Part shown: positions 58,032-64,000 of the stretch, piece by piece
How positions within the stretch are numbered: the stretch's first letter is position 1
Layout of the letters: the number at the start of each line of letters is the position of its first letter
Assembly: GCA_900696495.1 (NCBI GenBank)
Contig: CAADGI010000008.1
Location: forward strand, 124,001-188,000
Source of the DNA: an uncultured Alphaproteobacteria bacterium
GTDB lineage: Bacteria > Pseudomonadota > Alphaproteobacteria > Micavibrionales > Micavibrionaceae
Direction of reading: 5' to 3'
Length of the DNA: 64,000 nucleotides
Translations under genes and position numbers: made by a program
Notes under the pieces: generated by a model
What the model was told of the DNA's origin: nothing
The model's input: the letters and a program-made list of their open reading frames with translations, nothing else
Database searches by the model: none

Positions 58032-58060
58032 AATCGCTTAGCGGCGATTGTTCTTTGTTC
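58032..58060 (+). terminator. Possible terminator after eno
   Basis: AATCGC (58032-58037) and GCGATT (58044-58049) with a 6-base loop, followed by GTTCTTTGTTC. Short stem and interrupted T-tract, so weak. Confidence 0.35.
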
Positions 58061-58133
58061 GTTCACACTAAGGCACTGAGTTTGTTTGATTTTTCTATTT
58101 GACCTCGCGAATCGGGCGTGATTCTATAAACCC

Positions 58134-58445
58134 ATGAACAAGCTCTTTGCACACCGCGTCTTGATCCGCGAAAATCTCATCTCTCTCATAGGGATGTGCC
58201 TTGTTCTTTACTTCACGTATCACGCGATTTACGGCAGCCGCAGCCTAATGCAGATGATGAGCCTCAAGTCTCAGATAGAAACAATGTCTGCGGAGCGCGA
58301 CAGGCTGACCGCCGAGCGGGAATCGCTCGAGCAAAGAGTCAGCATGATGCGGCCAGGTTCGCTGGATCGCGACCTGCTGGAAGAGCGCGCCCGAGTCGTT
58401 CTTGGCTACAAAAGCGAAAACGAGATGATCATTCTCGGTAATTAA
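58134..58445 (+). CDS. ftsB: Septum formation initiator family protein (FtsB/DivIC-like)
   Basis: Small bitopic division protein. The 103 residues have a short cytoplasmic N-terminus, one membrane helix at about 14-33 (LISLIGMCLVLYFTYHAI), a leucine/glutamate-rich coiled coil (about 40-75) and a short C-terminal part with DLLEERARVVLGY. In alphaproteobacteria a gene of this family lies between eno and pdhA, as here, and FtsB is expected to join FtsQ and FtsL at midcell. Confidence 0.88.
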   Translation: MNKLFAHRVLIRENLISLIGMCLVLYFTYHAIYGSRSLMQMMSLKSQIETMSAERDRLTAERESLEQRVSMMRPGSLDRDLLEERARVVLGYKSENEMIILGN

Positions 58446-58593
58446 ATTTCGCTATCAGTTGGCTACTGTTATTTTTCTTTTATTTTCAATATGTTGCAGC
58501 GCACAAAACTGTGATTTTCGCTGGTCACGCCCTTGTAAATAGTGTAGCAAAGGTCCAAATTTATACAGCCTCACGACAGGGAGTGTTGTTGAC

Positions 58594-59616
58594 GTGACGA
58601 GCAGTAAAACAAAGAAAAAACCTAAACTCAGAAGTGTCTCAAATACGAACCCGGAACCGTCTGCGGAAGAGATGAAAAAGCTCTACCGCGAGATGCTCCT
58701 CATTCGCCGTTTCGAGGAAAAGGCGGGACAGCTTTACGGTATGGGTCTGATCGGCGGCTTTTGCCATTTGTATATCGGGCAGGAAGCGGTAGTGACCGGG
58801 ATTTCGTCGGTGCAGGAAAAGCAGGACACGGTGGTGACATCGTATCGCGATCACGCGCATATGCTGGCCTGCGGGATGGATGCGAACGGCATCATGGCGG
58901 AGTTGACCGGGCGTTCGGGCGGATATTCGCGCGGCAAGGGCGGCTCGATGCATATGTTCAGCAAGGAACAGAATTTCTTCGGCGGGCACGGGATTGTCGG
59001 CGCGAGCACGGCGATCGGCACGGGTCTCGGTTTCGCGCATAAATATAAAAACGACGGCGGCGTGGCGATTGCCTATATGGGCGACGGCGCGGCGAACCAG
59101 GGGCAGGTGGCGGAATGCTACAATATGGCGGCGCTGTGGAAGCTGCCGGTTCTGTTTGTCATTGAGAATAACCAGTACGCGATGGGAACTAGCGTGGCGC
59201 GTTCGGCGGCAGGTTCGCTGTACAAGCGCGGCGAAGGTTACGCCATTCCCGGCGAACAGGTGGATGGCATGGATGTGTTCACGGTTCAGGCGGCGGCGCG
59301 GCAGGCGCTTGATTATATCCGCTCGGGCAACGGGCCGTATGTGATGGAAGTTATGACGTACCGATACCGCGGCCACTCGATGTCCGACCCGGCGAAATAC
59401 CGGACGAAGGAAGAGGTCGAGGATTACCGCACGCATAAAGACCCGATCACGCGGCTGCTGGGCCGGATGAGCGAGGCGGGCATCGCCGAGGAAGATATTA
59501 AAGTGATCGACAATGAAGTGAAAAAGATCGTGAACGAGTCGGCGCAGTTTTCGCAGGACAGCCCGGAGCCTGATCCGGATGAATTATGGACGGATGTCCT
59601 CGTGGAGATGCAGTAA
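58594..59616 (+). CDS. pdhA: Pyruvate dehydrogenase E1 component, alpha subunit
   Basis: Thiamine-dependent decarboxylation of pyruvate with PdhB. The 340 residues start with GTG at 58594 and a Lys/Ser-rich N-terminus. The thiamine diphosphate motif is [20 protein letters not shown] (about residues 167-186), with [22 protein letters not shown] and the phosphorylation-loop-like [15 protein letters not shown]. It overlaps pdhB by one base (TAATG). It leads the pdh operon. Confidence 0.95.
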   Translation: MTSSKTKKKPKLRSVSNTNPEPSAEEMKKLYREMLLIRRFEEKAGQLYGMGLIGGFCHLYIGQEAVVTGISSVQEKQDTVVTSYRDHAHMLACGMDANGIMAELTGRSGGYSRGKGGSMHMFSKEQNFFGGHGIVGASTAIGTGLGFAHKYKNDGGVAIAYMGDGAANQGQVAECYNMAALWKLPVLFVIENNQYAMGTSVARSAAGSLYKRGEGYAIPGEQVDGMDVFTVQAAARQALDYIRSGNGPYVMEVMTYRYRGHSMSDPAKYRTKEEVEDYRTHKDPITRLLGRMSEAGIAEEDIKVIDNEVKKIVNESAQFSQDSPEPDPDELWTDVLVEMQ

Positions 59617-61070
59617 TGCCAACCCAGATTTTAATGCCGGCGTTGTCGCCGACGATGACGGAAGGCAATCTTGCCAAGTGGCTCAAGAAGGAGGGCGACA
59701 CGGTCAAGGCCGGGGATGTCATCGCGGAAATCGAAACCGACAAGGCGACGATGGAAGTCGAGGCGGTGGACGAGGGCATTCTCGCGCGGATTATCGTTCC
59801 GGAAGGGACGCAAGGGGTGGCGGTGAATACGCCGATCGCGATGCTGCTGGGCGAGGATGAAGATCCGGCGAGCGCGAATGTGGATATTGATATTCCATGT
59901 ATCCCCAAAAGTCCCTCACCCTCCCACGTCTCCGGCGCGGGTCCCTCCTTCCCCCTTAAGGGAGAGGGTCGGGGTGAGGGATTGCCACGACAAGCAGAAG
60001 GGAAGATCATCGAGAACCGCGACATTCTTTATGCGCAGGGGCATGTGCTGGAACCACCGCCTTTCGATGAAAGCGAATTCACGGAAACGCGGGCGATGAC
60101 GGTGCGCGAGGCGTTGCGCGATGCGATGGCCGAGGAAATGCGCACTGATGATAATGTTTACCTGATGGGCGAGGAAGTCGCCGAGTACCAGGGTGCGTAC
60201 AAAGTTTCGCAAGGTTTGCTGGATGAATTCGGCCCGCGTCGCGTGATCGATACGCCGATTACCGAGCATGGTTTCGCGGGGCTGGCGGTTGGATCGGCGA
60301 TGAACGGGCTGAAGCCTATCGTCGAATTCATGACCTGGAATTTCGGCATGCAGGCGATGGACCATATCATTAACTCCGCCGCGAAGACATTATATATGGC
60401 GGGCGGGCAGCTTGGATGCCCGATCGTCTTCCGCGGGCCGAACGGCGCGGCGGCGCGCGTGGGCGCGCAGCACTCGCAATGTTTCGCGAGCTGGTACGCG
60501 CATATACCGGGGCTGAAAGTCGTATCGCCTTGGTCGGCGGCGGATGCGAAAGGTTTGTTGAAGGCCGCGATCCGCGATCCGAACCCGGTGATCTTTCTGG
60601 AGAATGAAATTCTGTACGGGCAGAGCTTCGAAGCGCCGGTGAATGATAATTTCGTTATCCCGCTGGGCCGCGCGAAGATCGAACGGGAAGGGAATGATGT
60701 GACCATCGTTGCTTACTCGATCATGGTCGGCAAGGCGCTGAAGGCCGCCGAGCAACTGGCGGAAGAAGGGATTAATGCAGAAGTGATTAACCTCCGCACT
60801 ATTCGCCCGCTTGACCGCTACACGATTATCGAGAGCGTGAAAAAAACGAACAGGATTGTGAGCGTCGAGGAAAGCTGGCCGTTTGCGGGCATTGGATCGG
60901 AAATTGCCGCGCTGTGCATGGAGCATGCGTTCGATTACCTCGATGCGCCGGTGACGCGCGTGTGCGCGGCGGATGTGCCGCTGCCTTATGCCGCCAACCT
61001 AGAAGCGCTGGCGCTGCCGCAGGCGGAGCATATTGTCGAGGCGGTCAGGAAGGTTTGCTATGCCAATTAA
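59616..61070 (+). CDS. pdhB: Pyruvate dehydrogenase E1 component, beta subunit, with lipoyl domain
   Basis: Second E1 subunit. From ATG 59616 the protein has 484 residues: an N-terminal lipoyl domain (residues 1-80, lipoyl Lys in [14 protein letters not shown]), a linker (about 85-150), then the E1 beta catalytic part (about 155-484) with [26 protein letters not shown] and [16 protein letters not shown]. An N-terminal lipoyl domain on PdhB is usual in alphaproteobacteria. The linker is partly encoded by a palindromic repeat (59912-59981), and the lipoyl DNA is nearly identical to that of pdhC. It overlaps pdhC by 11 bases. Confidence 0.95.
   Translation: MPTQILMPALSPTMTEGNLAKWLKKEGDTVKAGDVIAEIETDKATMEVEAVDEGILARIIVPEGTQGVAVNTPIAMLLGEDEDPASANVDIDIPCIPKSPSPSHVSGAGPSFPLKGEGRGEGLPRQAEGKIIENRDILYAQGHVLEPPPFDESEFTETRAMTVREALRDAMAEEMRTDDNVYLMGEEVAEYQGAYKVSQGLLDEFGPRRVIDTPITEHGFAGLAVGSAMNGLKPIVEFMTWNFGMQAMDHIINSAAKTLYMAGGQLGCPIVFRGPNGAAARVGAQHSQCFASWYAHIPGLKVVSPWSAADAKGLLKAAIRDPNPVIFLENEILYGQSFEAPVNDNFVIPLGRAKIEREGNDVTIVAYSIMVGKALKAAEQLAEEGINAEVINLRTIRPLDRYTIIESVKKTNRIVSVEESWPFAGIGSEIAALCMEHAFDYLDAPVTRVCAADVPLPYAANLEALALPQAEHIVEAVRKVCYAN
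59634..59784 (+). repeat. Near-identical lipoyl-domain segment, copy in pdhB
   Basis: 151 bases that match 61078-61228 in pdhC at 148 positions by direct comparison; all three differences are synonymous. Similarity drops sharply right after the segment. Confidence 0.9.
59912..59981. repeat. Palindromic dispersed repeat inside pdhB
   Basis: TCCCTCACCC (59912-59921) pairs with GGGTGAGGGA (59972-59981), and CCCTTAAGGG sits at about 59953-59962. This has the form of the CCCTCACCC...GGGTGAGGG intergenic element seen in many bacteria. It keeps the reading frame and encodes about 23 residues ([20 protein letters not shown]) in the linker of PdhB. Confidence 0.85.
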
Positions 61071-62313
61071 AATTACGATGCCGGCGCTGTCGCCGACGAT
61101 GACGGAAGGCAATCTTGCCAAGTGGCTCAAGAAGGAGGGCGACACGGTCAAGGCCGGGGATGTCATCGCCGAGATCGAAACCGACAAGGCGACGATGGAA
61201 GTCGAGGCGGTGGACGAGGGCATTCTCGGGAAAATCCTGGTTCCGGCGGGAACGCAGGCGGTGCCGGTGAATGATGTGATTGCTTTGCTGCTCGAAGAGG
61301 GCGAGAGCGCCAGTGATTTAAAAGCTCCAACTTCTGCGCCCAAAAAAGAAACGCCGAAAGCGGCCGCCCCGGCTGCTGCTCCGCAAAAACCGGCGCCGGG
61401 TCAGTTTGTTTCGCCTGTTCGGCAAGTAAGCGTCGGCGGGCGGGTTTATGCCTCGCCTCTCGCGAAGAGAATTGCGAAAGAGCGCGGCGTTGATATTTCG
61501 CAGGTGAAAGGTTCCGGTCCGCGTGGACGCGTGGTGCGCGCGGATGTCGAGAATGCAAGACCCGGCGCGGGCGTTGCGCCGAAGCCGCAAGGGCCGGATG
61601 CGAAGAAGCTTGCCGACCTGCTTGGCATGAAATACACGGAAATTCCGAACAACAACATCAAGAAGATCGTCGCGAGCCGTTTGCTGGAATCGAAAGTAAC
61701 GGTTCCGCATTTCTACCTGACGATCGATTGCATGCTGGATAACCTGCTGGAATCGCGCAAGGAGCTGAATGAGAAGGCGGGCGGTTCATACAAGCTTTCG
61801 GTGAATGACTTCATCATCAAGGCTGCGGCGATGGCATTGAAAGCTTACCCGGCGGCGAATGTCGCGGGGACGGATGCGGCGATTTTGCAATATGAGCATG
61901 CGGATATTTCGGTGGCGGTGGCGACGCCCAACGGCCTGATCACGCCGGTGATCAAGAAGGCCGAGGAAAAAGGCATGCAGCAGATTTCCACCGAGATGAA
62001 AGACCTCGCGACCCGTGCACGGGATGGAAAGCTGAAGCCCGAAGAATTCCAGGGCGGCACGTTCAGCGTCTCGAACCTCGGCATGTTCGGGATCAAGGAT
62101 TTCCAGGCGATCATCAACCCGCCGCAGGCCTGCATCCTGGCCGTTGGTGCGGGCATTGAAAAACCTGTCGTCGAAAACGGCGAGATTAAAATCCGCACCA
62201 TAATGAGCTGCACGCTGTCGGTCGATCACCGCGCGGTGGACGGCGCGGTGGGCGCGGAATATCTGCAGATATTTAAAAAGTACATCGAAAACCCTGTTAC
62301 CATGCTGCTGTGA
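61060..62313 (+). CDS. pdhC: Pyruvate dehydrogenase E2 component (dihydrolipoyl acetyltransferase)
   Basis: Core of the pyruvate dehydrogenase complex; moves the acetyl group to CoA. From ATG 61060 it has 417 residues: one lipoyl domain (1-80, [12 protein letters not shown]), an Ala/Pro-rich linker, the E1/E3-binding domain (about 126-160, [16 protein letters not shown]), a second linker and the catalytic domain (about 190-417), ending with the active-site [14 protein letters not shown]. The start overlaps the pdhB end by 11 bases. Confidence 0.96.
   Translation: MPIKITMPALSPTMTEGNLAKWLKKEGDTVKAGDVIAEIETDKATMEVEAVDEGILGKILVPAGTQAVPVNDVIALLLEEGESASDLKAPTSAPKKETPKAAAPAAAPQKPAPGQFVSPVRQVSVGGRVYASPLAKRIAKERGVDISQVKGSGPRGRVVRADVENARPGAGVAPKPQGPDAKKLADLLGMKYTEIPNNNIKKIVASRLLESKVTVPHFYLTIDCMLDNLLESRKELNEKAGGSYKLSVNDFIIKAAAMALKAYPAANVAGTDAAILQYEHADISVAVATPNGLITPVIKKAEEKGMQQISTEMKDLATRARDGKLKPEEFQGGTFSVSNLGMFGIKDFQAIINPPQACILAVGAGIEKPVVENGEIKIRTIMSCTLSVDHRAVDGAVGAEYLQIFKKYIENPVTMLL
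61078..61228 (+). repeat. Near-identical lipoyl-domain segment, copy in pdhC
   Basis: Partner of 59634-59784 in pdhB: 148 of 151 bases identical with identical protein, then abrupt divergence. Confidence 0.9.
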
Positions 62314-62876
62314 TGATCAAGATCGAGCGCAGACCGATTATCGGCGTGATGGGATCCCACGAGGATGAGTGGGAAGACTATGCGCGTCCGGTCGGCGAGC
62401 TGATCGCCAAGTATGATTATCACCTGCTGACCGGCGCGGGAGCGGGCGTGATGATGGCGACGGCGCGGGCATTCTGCGAGCAGGAAGACAGGTTAGGTTT
62501 GAGCATCGGCATCATCCCGACGATGGATTATGCGCAAGGCCTGATCGCCAGCGAGGAATTTCCGAACCCTTATATTGAAATCCCCGTGATCACACAGCTC
62601 GACCAGAAGGCGCAGAGCGATTCCATGCCTTACAGCCGCAATAACGTAAACGTGATGTCGAGCCACGCGATTATCATCCTGCCGGGCGACCATGGGACGC
62701 GGAACGAGGTTGCGTTGGCGCTGAAATATAAAAAGCCGATGGTGCTGTTCGGGCCGGAAAAAGAATTTGAGAGCTTCCCCGAAATGCCGACCCGTGTGGA
62801 CGATATCGAGCAGGTGCGGGTGTTCCTGGAAGAGACAATGACGCAAATTGAAAAAGACGAAAGCATTACGGTATGA
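62310..62876 (+). CDS. LOG/SLOG-family Rossmann protein of unknown role
   Basis: A 188-residue protein with the LOG-type layout: [16 protein letters not shown] at the start, the glycine loop [15 protein letters not shown] (about residues 40-55) and [14 protein letters not shown] (about 124-137), which differs from the PGGxGTxxE motif at one glycine. Family members include nucleotide-processing and cytokinin-activating enzymes and TIGR00725-type proteins; the substrate here cannot be told. It overlaps pdhC and lpdA by 4 bases each, so it is translated within the pdh operon, an uncommon place for this family. Confidence 0.75.
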   Translation: MMIKIERRPIIGVMGSHEDEWEDYARPVGELIAKYDYHLLTGAGAGVMMATARAFCEQEDRLGLSIGIIPTMDYAQGLIASEEFPNPYIEIPVITQLDQKAQSDSMPYSRNNVNVMSSHAIIILPGDHGTRNEVALALKYKKPMVLFGPEKEFESFPEMPTRVDDIEQVRVFLEETMTQIEKDESITV

Positions 62877-64000
62877 GCGACAGGAATTTTGATCTGGTGG
62901 TTATCGGCGGCGGGCCGGGCGGTTACGTGGCGGCGATCCGCGCGGCGCAGCTTGAGATGAAAACGGCGCTCGTCGAGAGCCAGCATCTGGGCGGCATCTG
63001 CCTGAACTGGGGATGCATTCCGACCAAGGCGCTGTTGCGCTCGGCGGAGATTTACAATCTGATCAATCATGCGGATGAATTCGGCATCAAGGTCAAAGGC
63101 GCCGAGATCGATTTCAAAAAAGTGATCGAACGTTCGCGCGGCGTGGCCAAGCAGCTTTCGGGCGGCATCGGTCACCTGATGAAGAAAAACAAGATCACCG
63201 TGTTCGACGGGTTCGGCAAGCTGCTGGGCGGGGGCAAGGTGGAAGTGTCGAAAGACAGCAAGGCCGTGGACCAGATCGCGGCGAAGCATATCATTATCGC
63301 GAGCGGCGCGCGGGCGCGGACACTGCCGGGGCTGGAGCCGGACGGCAAGCTGGTCTGGACCTATAAAGAGGCGATGGTGCCGGAAGAAATGCCGAAATCG
63401 ATTTTAGTGGTCGGTTCGGGCGCGATCGGCATCGAGTTCGCGAATTTTTACCGTTTCCTCGGTGTCGAGGTTACGGTTGTCGAGATCATGGACCGCATTT
63501 TGCCTGTCGAGGACGAGGAAATTTCGGCGCTCGCGCGCAAGGCGTTCGAGAAGCAGGGCATGAAAATCCTGACCGGCGCGAAGGTGACGAAACTCGATAA
63601 ATCGAAAAATAATGTCAAAGCGACGATCGATGTCGCGGGTAAAACGCAGGAGATCACGGTCGACCGCGTGATCATGGCGGTCGGGATTGTCGGCAATACC
63701 GAGAATATGGGTCTTGAGAAGTTGAAGATTAAAATCGACAAGGGCTTCATCGTGACGGATGAATGGCTGAAAACAGGCGAGCCGAATGTCTATGCGATCG
63801 GCGACGTGGCCGGGCCGCCGATGCTGGCGCACAAGGCCAGCCATGAGGGCGTGATCTGCGTCGAGAAAATCGCGGGGCAGAAGGACGTGCACCCGATGAA
63901 GAAGACGAACATCCCCGGTTGCACGTACTGCATGCCGCAAGTGGCGAGCGTCGGGCTGACGGAAAAGGCGGCGCGGGACAAAGGGCTGAAGATCAAGGTC
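62873..64000 (+). CDS. lpdA: Dihydrolipoyl dehydrogenase (5' part)
   Basis: E3 of the pyruvate dehydrogenase complex; reoxidises dihydrolipoamide with FAD and NAD+. 376 codons are visible and the frame is still open at the window end. FAD-binding DLVVIGGGPGGYVAAIRAA is at residues 7-25, the redox disulfide in GGICLNWGCIPTKALL (about 39-54), the NAD loop VVGSGAIGIEFANFY near residue 180 and AIGDVAGPPMLAHKA (about 304-318). The catalytic His-Glu pair lies beyond the window. Confidence 0.96.
   Translation, partial: MSDRNFDLVVIGGGPGGYVAAIRAAQLEMKTALVESQHLGGICLNWGCIPTKALLRSAEIYNLINHADEFGIKVKGAEIDFKKVIERSRGVAKQLSGGIGHLMKKNKITVFDGFGKLLGGGKVEVSKDSKAVDQIAAKHIIIASGARARTLPGLEPDGKLVWTYKEAMVPEEMPKSILVVGSGAIGIEFANFYRFLGVEVTVVEIMDRILPVEDEEISALARKAFEKQGMKILTGAKVTKLDKSKNNVKATIDVAGKTQEITVDRVIMAVGIVGNTENMGLEKLKIKIDKGFIVTDEWLKTGEPNVYAIGDVAGPPMLAHKASHEGVICVEKIAGQKDVHPMKKTNIPGCTYCMPQVASVGLTEKAARDKGLKIKV

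Noticed and set aside
58446-58593. tRNA or small RNA gene in the gap before pdhA
   Set aside because: No cloverleaf arms, no CCA-type end and no strong hairpin with T-tract were found; other gaps such as 40870-40975 gave the same result.

Overview
The window is 64 kb of a bacterial chromosome with dense, GC-rich core genes. Gene order and families point to an alphaproteobacterium: nuo genes followed by birA, coaX, RNase J, a DUF1467 gene, proS, lolCD and dnaE; the rpsB-tsf-pyrH-frr-uppS-cdsA-dxr-rseP-bamA-skp-lpxD-fabZ-lpxA-lpxI-lpxB run; LpxI instead of LpxH; a lexA promoter with GTTC-N7-GTTC; and a pyruvate dehydrogenase E1 beta with its own lipoyl domain. A deep-branching member (Micavibrio-like or Rickettsiales/Holosporales-like) is possible, but the sequence alone does not settle it. 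No rRNA, tRNA, CRISPR array, integrase or transposase gene was recognised.

Layout, left to right. 1-6.3 kb: end of the complex I operon (nuoI partial, nuoJKLMN). 6.3-17.4 kb: biotin ligase, pantothenate kinase, RNase J, two small envelope proteins, an archaeal/eukaryal-type ProRS, LolC/LolD and DnaE. 17.5-18.7 kb: an AT-richer pair of minus-strand accessory genes, one fusing a peptidoglycan-binding domain to a MuF-like motif. 18.8-21.2 kb: preQ1 riboswitch plus queC-queD-queE-queF. 21.4-28.9 kb: translation, nucleotide, isoprenoid and envelope core genes rpsB to rseP. 28.9-31.9 kb: an island of unrecognised genes with a tandem duplication, wedged between rseP and bamA. 32.1-39.5 kb: outer-membrane assembly and lipid A genes (bamA, skp, lpxD, fabZ, lpxA, lpxI, lpxB). 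39.5-42.4 kb (minus): gltA, gltX. 42.5-52.3 kb: comEC (+), lexA (-), trpC, trpD, trpG (-), a polysaccharide-deacetylase-like gene (+) that interrupts the trp run, trpE and ppiD (-). 52.4-58.4 kb (+): tpiA, secG, pyrG, kdsA, a small orphan, eno, ftsB-like. 58.6 kb to the end: pdhA, pdhB, pdhC, a LOG-like gene and lpdA (cut by the window end).

Working together: the bamA-lpx block, kdsA, lolCD, rseP, cdsA, uppS and skp form an envelope-building set (BAM machine, lipid A, Kdo, lipoprotein export, undecaprenyl carrier). The que operon makes preQ1 and is probably shut off by preQ1. tpiA, eno, the pdh genes, gltA and nuo cover lower glycolysis to respiration. The most unusual parts are the duplicated A-B gene island at 28.9-31.9 kb, a palindromic repeat that sits in frame inside pdhB, the almost identical lipoyl segments of pdhB and pdhC, the foreign-looking proS in its native slot, and several families of dispersed palindromes.
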